Part shown: piece by piece, positions 44,942-53,814 of the stretch | Position numbering within the stretch: the first letter of the stretch is position 1 | Layout of the letters: each line of letters begins with the position of its first letter | DNA from: Acidovorax sp. 1608163 | GTDB lineage: Bacteria; Pseudomonadota; Gammaproteobacteria; Burkholderiales; Burkholderiaceae_C | DNA length: 64,000 nucleotides | Assembly: GCF_003669015.1 (NCBI RefSeq) | Contig: NZ_CP033069.1 | Location: 4,102,501-4,166,500 of the forward strand | Reading direction: 5' to 3' | The notes under the pieces: model-generated | Database searches by the model: none | What the model saw: the letters and a program-made list of their open reading frames with translations, nothing else | Told to the model about the DNA's origin: nothing | Made by a program: the position numbers and the translations under genes

Positions 44942-45763
44942 TTAGCGCTGCGCTGCCCCGCCCCGGGCGGGCCTGAACACCTGAGCGTCGTCGTAAAACG
45001 ATACGCTTTGGTTGGCCGGCCACCAGCCGGGCACGCCCAGCACCGGCAGCGGCGCAAAGGGCTTGGTCGCCCAGGGTTCGGGCTGCAGGGCCTGGGCCAG
45101 CCAGGCGTCCAGATTTGCTATGGATTCAATAGCTAGTGGCGCTTTATAGACGTGCGCTACCATGGGTTTTCTGGGTGTCACCAGCTTTTCCATCAGCGCA
45201 TGGCCCAGCAGCAGCAAGCGGGCTTGCCCCCACAGCGGGCGCAGGTCAACAAACAGGCGCTGCCAGTCGCGTGCATGCAGCGCGGCCCACAGGGGTTCGG
45301 GCGCCTGCAGCAGGGCGCCGTTTTCGTCGAACACCGTGAGCGCATCGCGCAAGGGCCCGCGCACCGCGCCCACGCCCTGGGCGGCAATGGCCTGGGCCTG
45401 CAGCTGGTTCATGCGGCGCTTGGCCTGCGGCCAGTGCAGCCACACCAGGCCGTTGAAGAAGTCGTGCAGGTTGTCGCGCGTGGGCACGCAGCGGGTGTCA
45501 AAGATGTGCTGCTCGTAGGTGGTACCTTCGGGCAAATCCGACTGGGGCACAAAGCGCAGGGGGGCGCCCGGGGCCGCAGACAAGGCGGCATGCACGGGCA
45601 GGCCCGGCTCTGTTTCATCGGCTGGCGCCGCAGCCATGTCTGCCGTGGCGGCCGCTATGCGCGCAGCCAGCGGCTCGCCCACCGCGCGCCAGGGCTGCAG
45701 CCAGGGGGCCGCCCAGTCAATGCGCGCCAGGAGCCTGTCAGACTTGGAAATCGTGGGCTGCAA
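44942..45763 (-). CDS. DUF3025 family protein
   Basis: A 273-residue soluble protein. The DUF3025 core is easily seen: PEGTTYEQHIFDTRCVPTRD, NLHDFFNGLVWLHWPQAKRR, then LTVFDENGALL and LLLLGHALMEKLVTPRKPM. The function is unknown. No ATG fits; the likely start is TTG 45763 with AGGAG ten bases upstream, and this AGGAG overlaps the pyrC stop (TAGGAG). The ribosome site is in one arm of a large inverted repeat, so translation may depend on pyrC ribosomes opening it. Residues about 200-217 are encoded by an in-frame family A repeat. Confidence 0.8.
   Translation of the reverse strand: MQPTISKSDRLLARIDWAAPWLQPWRAVGEPLAARIAAATADMAAAPADETEPGLPVHAALSAAPGAPLRFVPQSDLPEGTTYEQHIFDTRCVPTRDNLHDFFNGLVWLHWPQAKRRMNQLQAQAIAAQGVGAVRGPLRDALTVFDENGALLQAPEPLWAALHARDWQRLFVDLRPLWGQARLLLLGHALMEKLVTPRKPMVAHVYKAPLAIESIANLDAWLAQALQPEPWATKPFAPLPVLGVPGWWPANQSVSFYDDAQVFRPARGGAAQR
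45115..45162 (+). repeat. Family A repeat inside the DUF3025 gene
   Basis: TTGCTATGGATTCAATAGCT, a GGCGCTTTATAGACG arm and TGCGCTACCA are a diverged family A copy. It is in frame on the opposite strand and contains no stop in the host frame. Confidence 0.6.
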
Positions 45764-45778
45764 ATCCGACAGGCTCCT
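45729..45778. repeat. Inverted repeat at the pyrC / DUF3025 junction
   Basis: AGGAGCCTGTC (45729-45739) and GACAGGCTCCT (45768-45778) are perfect 11-base arms, with further partial pairing inside (TTGG with CCAA-like bases). It spans the pyrC stop and the proposed DUF3025 ribosome site and start, so it could act as a translational switch or 3'-end element. Confidence 0.7.
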
Positions 45779-46817
45779 ACACCAGGCGCCACGGCAACGC
45801 TTCACCGGCGCGCAGGGGCTTGAGGTTGGCTTCGCCAAAAACGAAGCTCTCGGGCGGCGTCCACGATTCGCGGCGCAGGGTGATGGTGCCGGTGTTGCGC
45901 GGCAGGTTGTAGAAGTCGGGGCCGTGGAAGCTGGCAAAGCCTTCGAGCTTGTCCAGCGCACCGGCGTTGTCGAACGCCTCGGCATACATCTCCATGGCCG
46001 CATGGGCCGTATAGCAGCCTGCGCAGCCGCTGGCGTGCTCTTTGAGGTGTGCGGGGTGGGGTGCGCTATCGGTGCCCAGAAAGAACTTGCTGCTGCCGCT
46101 GGTGGCGGCTTGCACCAGGGCCACGCGGTGCGTTTCGCGCTTGAGCACGGGCAGGCAGTAGTAGTGGGGGCGCACGCCGCCCACAAAGATGGCGTTGCGG
46201 TTGTACAGCAGGTGGTGCGCGGTGATGGTGGCAGCGGTGAAGCCGTCGGCCTGCATCACGTAGTCGGCGGCGTCCTTGGTGGTGATGTGCTCGAAGACGA
46301 TCTTCAGCTCAGGAAAGTCGCGGCGCAGCGGGATGAGCTGCTGCTCGATGAACACGGCCTCGCGGTCGAACAGGTCGATGTCGCTGCTGGTCACTTCGCC
46401 GTGCACCAGCAGCAGCATGCCCGCCTTCTGCATGGCTTCGAGCGTCTTGTAGGTCTTGCGCAGGTCGGTCACGCCCGCATCGCTGTTGGTGGTGGCGCCA
46501 GCGGGGTAGAGCTTGCAGGCGACCACACCAGCAGCCTTGGCGCGCACGATTTCTTCGGGCGGCAGGTTGTCGGTGAGGTACAGCGTCATCAGCGGCTCGA
46601 AGCTCACGCCTGCGGGCACGGCGGCCAGGATGCGCTGTTTGTAGGCCAGGGCCTGATCGGCCGTGGTCACGGGCGGGCGCAGGTTGGGCATGATGATGGC
46701 CCGGCCAAACTGGGCGGCGGTGTGGGGCACCACGGTGTGCAGAGGTTCGCCGTCGCGCACATGCAGGTGCCAGTCGTCGGGGCGGGTGATGGTGAGGGTT
46801 TGGAGTGCTGCAGTCAT
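45777..46817 (-). CDS. pyrC: Dihydroorotase, class II
   Basis: A 346-residue zinc enzyme that closes carbamoyl aspartate to dihydroorotate in pyrimidine synthesis. The start [20 protein letters not shown] holds the first metal histidines; [10 protein letters not shown] follows, [17 protein letters not shown] carries the carbamylated Lys, and [35 protein letters not shown] and LGTDSAPHP supply the remaining ligands and Asp. Length and motifs match E. coli PyrC. I chose ATG 46817; the 29 codons upstream are not conserved. The DUF3025 gene follows on the same strand, separated by an inverted repeat. Confidence 0.95.
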   Translation of the reverse strand: MTAALQTLTITRPDDWHLHVRDGEPLHTVVPHTAAQFGRAIIMPNLRPPVTTADQALAYKQRILAAVPAGVSFEPLMTLYLTDNLPPEEIVRAKAAGVVACKLYPAGATTNSDAGVTDLRKTYKTLEAMQKAGMLLLVHGEVTSSDIDLFDREAVFIEQQLIPLRRDFPELKIVFEHITTKDAADYVMQADGFTAATITAHHLLYNRNAIFVGGVRPHYYCLPVLKRETHRVALVQAATSGSSKFFLGTDSAPHPAHLKEHASGCAGCYTAHAAMEMYAEAFDNAGALDKLEGFASFHGPDFYNLPRNTGTITLRRESWTPPESFVFGEANLKPLRAGEALPWRLV

Positions 46818-46906
46818 GGGGCGATATTGTCCCACCAACCCTCGCGGCACCGGGCGCCAGGCACGCCCGACACGGGGGCACAGCGCCCGGCGGCAGCCCG
46901 CCAATC

Positions 46907-46955
46907 GCTACAAAATCAATAGCTGCCAGCGCTTATTCATCAAGCGCTAGGCCGC
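46907..46955 (+). repeat. Family A repeat upstream of pyrC
   Basis: GCTACAAAATCAATAGCTGC, CAGCGCTTATTCATCAAGCG and CTAGGCCGC. It lies between pyrC and the preceding Bug gene. Confidence 0.82.
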
Positions 46956-46975
46956 TAAATGGCTTCAAATCTCGA

Positions 46976-47968
46976 TCACTCGGCAGTGATGCCTGCGCGC
47001 TTGACCACGGCGCCAAACTTCACCAGGCGATCGGCCATCATCTTTTCAAAGGCGGCCGGGGCCATTTCTTCGGGCGGGATGACACCGCGGTCCTTGAGGT
47101 TGGCAATCATGGCGGGCGATGTGGCCACCTGGCGCACGGCCTTGTACAGGGTCTGCACCACGGCCTCGGGCGTTCCGGCAGGGGCGGCCAGGCCGGTCCA
47201 GGAGGTGAGGTTCAGCTCGGGGTAGCCCACTTCGGCCAGGGTGGGCACGTCGGGCAGCTGGGGCAGGCGCTGGTCGGCCGCCACGGCCAGGGCGCGCACT
47301 TTGCCCGCCTGGATGTGGGGCAGCATGATGACCAGGTTGTCGAGGATGAACTGCACCTCGTTGGCCAGCACGCCGGTGATGAGCGGCGTGCCGCCCCGGT
47401 AAGGGATGTGCGTGGTGAACACGCCCGTGGAGACTTTGAGCATTTCCACATTGAGCTGGCCCATGCTGCCCACGCCGCCGCTGCCGTAGTTGAGCTTGCC
47501 GGGGTTCTTCTTGGCGTAGTCGATGAATTCCTTGAAGGTCTTGAACGGCAAGCTGCTGTGCACCACCAGGGCGTTGGGCTGGCGGCCCAGAATGGCGATG
47601 TTTTCGAAGTCTTTGACCGCGTCGTAGCCCACCTTGGGCTGCGTGAGCGGGTTGGCCAGGTGGCTGCTTTGGGACGAGACCACGAGTGTGTAGCCATCGG
47701 GCTTGGCGCGCGCCACATACAAGGCACCGACCGAGCCGCCCGCCCCTGCGCGGTTTTCGACAATGACGGGCACGCCCAAAGCGCGCGACAGCGGCTCGGA
47801 ATATTGGCGCGCCATGATGTCCACCGACCCACCGGGTGGGAACGGCACCACCAGAGTGATGGGGCGCGAAGGAAATTTGTCTTGTGCCAAGGCGGGCAGC
47901 GCGGCAAGGCCTGCAAGGCCCAGGCCGGTGGAGAGAAGGCTGCGGCGGGAAGGTGTGTTCATGGCCAT
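46976..47968 (-). CDS. Bug-family solute-binding protein
   Basis: A 330-residue periplasmic TctC/Bug protein. A signal peptide with TPSRRSLLSTGLGLAGLAAL cleaves after ALAQ; then DKFPSRPITLVVPFPPGGSV, YVARAKPDGYTLVVSS, THIPYRGGTPLITGVLAN and QLPDVPTLAEVGYP are the typical Bug blocks. It is preceded on the same strand by an M20 peptidase gene, with 42 bases between them, so the two probably share a transcript controlled by the RpiR regulator; the solute may then be a peptide or acylamino acid, which is inference. Start is ATG 47968 or 47962. Confidence 0.9.
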   Translation of the reverse strand: MAMNTPSRRSLLSTGLGLAGLAALPALAQDKFPSRPITLVVPFPPGGSVDIMARQYSEPLSRALGVPVIVENRAGAGGSVGALYVARAKPDGYTLVVSSQSSHLANPLTQPKVGYDAVKDFENIAILGRQPNALVVHSSLPFKTFKEFIDYAKKNPGKLNYGSGGVGSMGQLNVEMLKVSTGVFTTHIPYRGGTPLITGVLANEVQFILDNLVIMLPHIQAGKVRALAVAADQRLPQLPDVPTLAEVGYPELNLTSWTGLAAPAGTPEAVVQTLYKAVRQVATSPAMIANLKDRGVIPPEEMAPAAFEKMMADRLVKFGAVVKRAGITAE

Positions 47969-48010
47969 CGGTAAGCTCAAAAAATCAGGAGAAAGTTTCA
48001 ACAAGGCAGA

Positions 48011-49198
48011 TCAAGGGTGGCCCAGCACGGCCAGCGCCACGGCCTGTGCGCGTGGCACAAAGGTGGTCAGCTCGCAGTATTCGCGCTCGGTGTGCGGGTG
48101 GCCGCCCACGGGGCCCGTGGCGCACAGCGTGGGCACACCCACCGAGGCGGTGAGGCCGCTATCGGCCGCGCCGCCCGTGAATTCGCCCTGCACCTCAAAG
48201 CCCAGCGACCGTGCGCCCTGCTGGTACAGCGCCAGCAGGTACTCGGGCGTGGTCTTCATCGGCATGGTGCGGCGGGCCACGGTGATGCGGCCCTGGGTGC
48301 GGGGCACGGATTCTTCTTCGACGATGGCGCGCACGCGCTCCAGCAAGGCATCGGGGTCGGTGTCGGCGGTAAAGCGCAGGTCCACCTCGGCCTTGGCGTG
48401 GGGCGCCACCATGTTGGGCACGATGCCGCCTTGCACCACGCCCACGTTGGCGGTGATGCCGGTGGCGGGGTCGGTCAGCGCGTGCAGCGCCAGCGTCTTG
48501 CGGGCCAGCGCGTCGATGGCGCTGGCGCCTGCGGCGTGGTTGATGCCTGCGTGGGCGGCCACGCCTTGCACCTCAAACTCCACCACCATCGAGCCCTTGC
48601 GGCTGGTGACCAGGTTGCCGCTGACGCGGCCGGGCTCGGCATTGAGCACCGCCCGTGCCCCACGCGCGCGGGCAGTGATGAGGTCGCGCGTGGCGGGCGA
48701 GCCAATCTCTTCATCGCACGAAAAGAACAGGTGCAACGGTGCCTGCAGGCCGCCGCAGCGCGCAAATGCCTCGGCCACAAACACGTTGAGCACCAGGCCC
48801 GACTTCATGTCGGCCACGCCGGGGCCGTAGGCCCGGCCCGCTTCTTCGCGGTAGGGGCGCTTGGCCACCGTGCCTGCGGGGTACACCGTGTCCATGTGCC
48901 CCATGAGGATGATGGGCGCCCCGGCCCCTGCAGCGTTGACCTGCGCATGCAGCAACACGCCATAGCCAGGCACGGGTTCGAACTGCACAGGCACGCCCGC
49001 AGCCTGCAAACGTTCGGCCAGGGCATGGGCCACGGCCGTCACGCCCGCTTCATCGCGGCTGCCGCTGTCGATGTTGACCACTTTTTGCAGCAGGTCCTGC
49101 ATGGCTTGCTGCTGGCTGGCCAGCCAGTCCAGCACCTGGGTGCGCACGGCGGGCTCAATGGTCAGGGCGGTGGAGAGGGCTGCGGCAGTGTCTTGCAT
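48011..49198 (-). CDS. M20-family metallopeptidase (glutamate carboxypeptidase-like)
   Basis: A 395-residue zinc peptidase of the M20 family. VVNIDSGSRDEAGVTAVA, ILMGHMDTVYPAGTVAKRPY (His and Asp ligands), GPGVADMKSGLVLN, FSCDEEIGSPATRDL (catalytic Glu) and NAEPGRVSGNLVTSRKG are the family blocks. The central dimerisation domain starts near residue 185. The pattern resembles CPG2-type glutamate carboxypeptidases, which remove C-terminal Glu from acylated substrates; true specificity is unknown. It is divergent from an RpiR regulator and is followed by a Bug gene. Start at ATG 49198. Confidence 0.9.
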   Translation of the reverse strand: MQDTAAALSTALTIEPAVRTQVLDWLASQQQAMQDLLQKVVNIDSGSRDEAGVTAVAHALAERLQAAGVPVQFEPVPGYGVLLHAQVNAAGAGAPIILMGHMDTVYPAGTVAKRPYREEAGRAYGPGVADMKSGLVLNVFVAEAFARCGGLQAPLHLFFSCDEEIGSPATRDLITARARGARAVLNAEPGRVSGNLVTSRKGSMVVEFEVQGVAAHAGINHAAGASAIDALARKTLALHALTDPATGITANVGVVQGGIVPNMVAPHAKAEVDLRFTADTDPDALLERVRAIVEEESVPRTQGRITVARRTMPMKTTPEYLLALYQQGARSLGFEVQGEFTGGAADSGLTASVGVPTLCATGPVGGHPHTEREYCELTTFVPRAQAVALAVLGHP

Positions 49199-49307
49199 GG
49201 TTTCCTTGCGTCGATGGGGTAGCGCCCCGTCAGCGGGGTCAAAATCTGCAGATAAGTGTTGCATGCGCTGCCGGTGTTTGCAATACTTTTTTCATTAACA
49301 CCATTCA

Positions 49308-50228
49308 ATGAAATCTACATTGCAAACACCCATCGCCTTGCTGACCGAACGCCTGGCCCGCCAAAGCGCCACACTCACCAGCAGCGAGCGCGCCTTGGCC
49401 GAAGGCCTGGAGCGTGACTACCCCCATGCGCTGCTGGAATCGGCCACCGCCCTGGCAACGCGCCACGGCACCAGTGCCTCGACCGTGGTACGGCTGTTTG
49501 CCAAACTGGGCTACGCCAGCTATGCCGAAGCCCAGCGCGAGGCCCGTGCCGAAGTCACGGCGCTGCTGCAGACGGCGGGGCAGCGCGCGCCCGTCACCAT
49601 CGGCACCGAGCGCAGCCTGCAGCAGTGCGTGGACGACGCCCTGCTGCACGACCAGCACAACCTGAACGCCACACGCGACGGGCTGGACATGGCGGCCTTT
49701 GAGGCCATCACCACCCGCCTGGCCGAGGGCACCGGCCGGGTGTATGTGCTGGCGCAGATCAACAGCGCCCCCGTGGCCGCCTGGCTGGCCCTGCACCTGA
49801 ACATGTGCCGCCCCGGCGTGCAAGAGCTAGGCGCCGGGGCCATAGACACCACCGATCAATTGCTGTGGGTGCAGCCCGAGGATGTGCTGCTGGCCTTCAG
49901 CATCCGCCGCTACGCCAGTGGCCCGGTGAAGGTGGCGCAGCGGTTTCGGGATGCTGGCGCGCAGGTCTTCAGCATCACCGACAGCAGTGCCGCGCCCTTG
50001 GCGGCCCTGGCCCACCAACGCGTGCTGGTGCGCACGTCCAATGCTTCACCGTTCGACTCGTACACCGCCGCCTTCTTCCTGTGCAACGCCCTGGTGTCGG
50101 CCGTGGCCCAGTTGCGGCATGCAGCGGTGCCCGAAACCCTCCAGCGCCGCGATGGCCTTTGGAAGGATGTGGAGGCGCAGCTCATCGTGGACAGCCACGC
50201 CCCTGCGGGACGGCGGGGCAAGCGCTAG
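49308..50228 (+). CDS. MurR/RpiR family transcriptional regulator
   Basis: A 306-residue regulator. The N-terminal HTH_6 domain covers about residues 1-75 (ALAEGLERDYPHALLESATA, then RHGTSASTVVRLFAKLGYAS) and a SIS sugar-phosphate-type domain covers about 125-255 (GRVYVLAQINSAPVAAWLAL; VLLAFSIRRYASGPVKVAQR; VFSITDSSAAPLAALAHQRV). It is divergent from the M20 peptidase and Bug genes and likely controls them. The inducer is unknown: RpiR proteins with this SIS form often respond to phosphosugars or, in other lineages, amino-acid-like ligands. Start at ATG 49308. Confidence 0.88.
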   Translation: MKSTLQTPIALLTERLARQSATLTSSERALAEGLERDYPHALLESATALATRHGTSASTVVRLFAKLGYASYAEAQREARAEVTALLQTAGQRAPVTIGTERSLQQCVDDALLHDQHNLNATRDGLDMAAFEAITTRLAEGTGRVYVLAQINSAPVAAWLALHLNMCRPGVQELGAGAIDTTDQLLWVQPEDVLLAFSIRRYASGPVKVAQRFRDAGAQVFSITDSSAAPLAALAHQRVLVRTSNASPFDSYTAAFFLCNALVSAVAQLRHAAVPETLQRRDGLWKDVEAQLIVDSHAPAGRRGKR

Positions 50229-50425
50229 CCGCTCGAGCGGGTGCAGAAGAAGCGCCGCGCAAGCAACACGCCCCAAAGCGCTTTTGTCTTCTGGAGAGCG
50301 GCTGCGCAGCCACTGCGCTGCACCGCCCTTTATGAACGCCCGCTGCGTCTGCAGCACTTTGCATCAGGGCTCTTCACTGGGCCGACCAGCTGCGCGCAGG
50401 CTACGGCAAAAAGTGTGGCACCCAC

Positions 50426-51388
50426 CTACCCCCTCACTCTTGTGCGCAGCGGAGTCCAAGGGGGCGATACCAGCACCACCGCCAGTTGTGGCGTGAGCTG
50501 CAACAGATAGGCATCCGCACTGCTGGTGCCGGCATGCATGCTCACGGCAGGCTGGGCCTTGGTGCGGTGCCATGAAGCGCGCATGAGCACTTCGCCATAC
50601 CGGGCCTGTCGACCGAAGAAAGACACCTTGGTGGAGGGCTGCGCTGGCGCATGGGCATTGGGCGTGCGCCAAGCCCCCCGCTCAAAGTTGAAGGGGTCCA
50701 GGGGCAAGTGGTCTGCATCCAATCGCGTGCGGGCCACCTGCACCGTGGGCCAATCTAGGCCGGCACTGATGTCCCAGTCACACAATGGGTAGGGAGGGCT
50801 CCCACCTTCCGCCTCATCCTTGCACTCCAGCTGCTTGGGCGTGGGCTGCGCGGGCACCACATCGAATGCACACATGCGCACCCCTTGCCGCGAGACAGAC
50901 CGGACAGGCCGGGTGATGCGGTACTGGGAAGGCAGATCAAACGCCACACCGCAAGCCCGCACAGGAACGGCCCCCTCCGCAGCACCGCTGGGGCGTGCCT
51001 CTGTAGAAGACAGCGTGCGCGATGGCGGGGCCCAGGGGGTGACGGTCTCAGCGTCCAAATCCACCAGAAAATGCCCCAGCCGCCGGGGTTCTCCCGAGGA
51101 TTTCGACGGCTCCAAGTATTGCAGCGCAAACACCCAGCCATCGGCGGTTTCGTGCGGCGACTGGCAACCATAGCGCCCCGTGGCAAGCCCCTCGCCCGCC
51201 AGTTGCGCGGTCTGGGCCACGGCTTTGAGCAATGCACAGGCCTGCGCCTGAGGAGACTGTGGATTGGCCGATGCCAGCCAAGGCAGGCAGCACAGCAGGG
51301 TGGCGCCCATAAGCCTTGCCGCTGGCGCCAAGCTGGCGTTGCGGGGCAGGCACTTCGCGCGCAGCAGAAATCGGAGGATGGCAGTCAT
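50426..51388 (-). CDS. Secreted protein of unknown function, 320 residues
   Basis: No family is recognised. An N-terminal Sec signal is visible: a basic stretch (LRFLLRAKCLPRN), then LMGATLLCCLPWLASA, with cleavage before NPQSP. The mature protein is rich in Pro, Ala and Cys, with Cys residues in pairs likely to form disulfides (AQACALL, GRYGCQSP, RACGVAF, VRMCAFDV, LECKDEA, PLCDWD). It lacks further membrane segments, so a periplasmic or exported location is likely. I chose ATG 51388 because the 78 codons upstream are outside the signal. It runs alone on the minus strand. Confidence 0.68.
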   Translation of the reverse strand: MTAILRFLLRAKCLPRNASLAPAARLMGATLLCCLPWLASANPQSPQAQACALLKAVAQTAQLAGEGLATGRYGCQSPHETADGWVFALQYLEPSKSSGEPRRLGHFLVDLDAETVTPWAPPSRTLSSTEARPSGAAEGAVPVRACGVAFDLPSQYRITRPVRSVSRQGVRMCAFDVVPAQPTPKQLECKDEAEGGSPPYPLCDWDISAGLDWPTVQVARTRLDADHLPLDPFNFERGAWRTPNAHAPAQPSTKVSFFGRQARYGEVLMRASWHRTKAQPAVSMHAGTSSADAYLLQLTPQLAVVLVSPPWTPLRTRVRG

Positions 51389-51472
51389 GGGCGGTTGGCG
51401 TGCAAAGGAAGGTGTCCGATTAAAGGGTACAAAGCGCCCCACCGCGGCACGTTCACCAGCGCAACGGCCAAC

Positions 51473-51499
51473 AAAAAGGCACCCGAAGGTGCCTTTTTT
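51473..51499 (-). terminator. Bidirectional terminator after gltL
   Basis: AAGGCACC-cgaa-GGTGCC stem with T/A runs of five to six on both sides, 20 bases past the end of gltL on the minus strand. Confidence 0.87.
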
Positions 51500-51518
51500 C
51501 GCAAACCGTGAGAACAGT

Positions 51519-52256
<738 letters not shown>

Positions 52257-52279
52257 TGTTTATTCCTCAATCTCTCGGA

Positions 52280-52945
52280 TCACCGGATGATGGCGATCTT
52301 CTGGTGCAAGCGCTTGACCATCCAGGACAAGGCATAGCACATCACAAAATACAGCGCCGCTGCGGCCAGGTAGGCCTCAATCGGGCGACCAAAGTTCTTG
52401 CCAGCGACTTCAAAGCCCTTGAGCATGTCATACGCACCGATGGCGTACACCAGCGAGGTGTCCTGGAACAAGATGATGGTCTGCGTGAGCAGCACCGGCA
52501 GCATGTTGCGAAACGCCTGGGGCAGCACCACGAGCTTCATGTTCTGGCCGTAGGTCATGCCCAGGGCCTGGCCTGCGTACACCTGGCCACGGGGAATGGA
52601 CTGGATGCCCGCGCGCATGATCTCACTGAAATACGCCGCCTCGAAAGCGATGAACGTCACCACCGCCGACACTTCCGCCCCGATGGGGCGGCCAATGATG
52701 GCGGGCATGAGCAGGAAGAACCACAGAATCACCATCACCAGCGGAATGGAGCGCATGCCGTTGACATAGATGGTGGCCGGCACATCCAGCCACTTGCGGC
52801 CCGACAGGCGCATGAGCGCCAGCAGCGTGCCAAACACCACACCGCCAATCGTGGCCACCACCGTGAGCATCAGGCTGAAATACAGCCCCTTGAGCACGAA
52901 GTTGGAGATCAGGTCCCAGTTGTAAAACGAAAAGTCGAGATTCAT
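52280..52945 (-). CDS. gltK: Amino acid ABC transporter permease (GltK-like)
   Basis: A 221-residue inner-membrane permease with about five membrane segments. The EAA loop LGMTYGQNMKLVVLPQAFRN is the contact for the ATPase. The start MNLDFSFYNWDLISNFVLKG suits this permease. It lies between gltJ (one-base gap) and gltL (23 bases), so it is part of the same transcript. The heterodimer with GltJ forms the channel for acidic amino acids. I chose ATG 52945 over a longer frame. Confidence 0.92.
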   Translation of the reverse strand: MNLDFSFYNWDLISNFVLKGLYFSLMLTVVATIGGVVFGTLLALMRLSGRKWLDVPATIYVNGMRSIPLVMVILWFFLLMPAIIGRPIGAEVSAVVTFIAFEAAYFSEIMRAGIQSIPRGQVYAGQALGMTYGQNMKLVVLPQAFRNMLPVLLTQTIILFQDTSLVYAIGAYDMLKGFEVAGKNFGRPIEAYLAAAALYFVMCYALSWMVKRLHQKIAIIR

Positions 52946-52946
52946 A

Positions 52947-53705
52947 TCAATGGCCTCCGCCCGAGGCACCGGCAATCACCACGCCAGGAATCCGCACACG
53001 CTTTTCGATGAACGCCATGATGCGGTTGATGGCAAAGGCCGAGATGATGTAAAGCCCCGTCACCCCGAGGTACACCTCAATGCCGCGCGAGGTCTCTTCC
53101 TGCGCCTGCATGGCGAACATCGTGAGTTCGGCCACCGACACGGCAAACGCCACCGACGAGTTCTTGAAGATGTTCATCGTCTCGCTGGTCAGCGGCGGGA
53201 TGATGATGCGAAACGCCATGGGCAGCAGCACATAGCGGTAGGTCTGGAACGTGGTGAAACCCACAGCCAAACCAGCGTAACGCTGGCCGCGTGGCAAGGT
53301 CTGAATGCCCGAGCGCACCTGCTCGGCAATCCGGGCCGAAGTGAAAAAGCCCAGCGCAAACACCACCAGCACAAAGCCCGGCACACTCTTCATGGCCGGA
53401 ATCAGGGTGGGCAGCACGTGGTACCACAAGAAAATCTGCACCAGCAAAGGTATGTTGCGAAACAGCTCCACCCACGCATTGCCCAGGCGCACCACCATCG
53501 GACTGTTGGGCAACGTGCGCAAGGTGCCAATCACCGCGCCAATCACCAAGGCCAGCAACAACGCGAGCAGCGAAACAGAAACCGTCCAGCCCCAGGCCGA
53601 CAGCATCCAGTCCAGGTACGTGATGTCGCCGCCCTTGCCAAAGCAGCCCTGCACCACCTCCCGCTCCATGGTGTCCTGGCAGAACACCTGCCAATCCCAA
53701 CTCAT
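52947..53705 (-). CDS. gltJ: Amino acid ABC transporter permease (GltJ-like)
   Basis: A 252-residue permease. Segments such as WMLSAWGWTVSVSLLALLLA and VLVVFALGFFTSARIAEQVR span the membrane, and the EAA loop GLAVGFTTFQTYRYVLLPMA, with AFRIIIPPLTSETMNIFKNS after it, is diagnostic. The start MSWDWQVFCQDTMEREVVQG, with a long periplasmic N-terminal insert, is characteristic of GltJ. The binding-protein gene lies upstream across a terminator-like hairpin that may lower read-through and so set subunit ratios. Start at ATG 53705. Confidence 0.92.
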   Translation of the reverse strand: MSWDWQVFCQDTMEREVVQGCFGKGGDITYLDWMLSAWGWTVSVSLLALLLALVIGAVIGTLRTLPNSPMVVRLGNAWVELFRNIPLLVQIFLWYHVLPTLIPAMKSVPGFVLVVFALGFFTSARIAEQVRSGIQTLPRGQRYAGLAVGFTTFQTYRYVLLPMAFRIIIPPLTSETMNIFKNSSVAFAVSVAELTMFAMQAQEETSRGIEVYLGVTGLYIISAFAINRIMAFIEKRVRIPGVVIAGASGGGH

Positions 53706-53763
53706 AGGATCACCCCTTTAATGTCTTGATATTGCATTGGGCACAACCTTGTGCCGGCCCAAC

Positions 53764-53798
53764 AAAAAAGCCCCTTCAAACCCGCTGTTCGAAGGGGC
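53764..53798 (-). terminator. Hairpin between gltI and gltJ, attenuator-type terminator
   Basis: GCCCCTTC and GAAGGGGC arms with a 13-base loop are followed on the minus strand by TTTTTT. It lies just after gltI and before gltJ, so it would let gltI mRNA accumulate above the permease genes. Confidence 0.82.
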
Positions 53799-53814
53799 AG
53801 CAGTCATTCAAGAA

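Noticed and set aside
45764..46186. Extension of the DUF3025 frame into pyrC
   Set aside because: The upstream part translates to low-complexity Pro/Ala/Thr sequence inside pyrC; the pyrC motifs are intact, so this is overlap and not a fusion.
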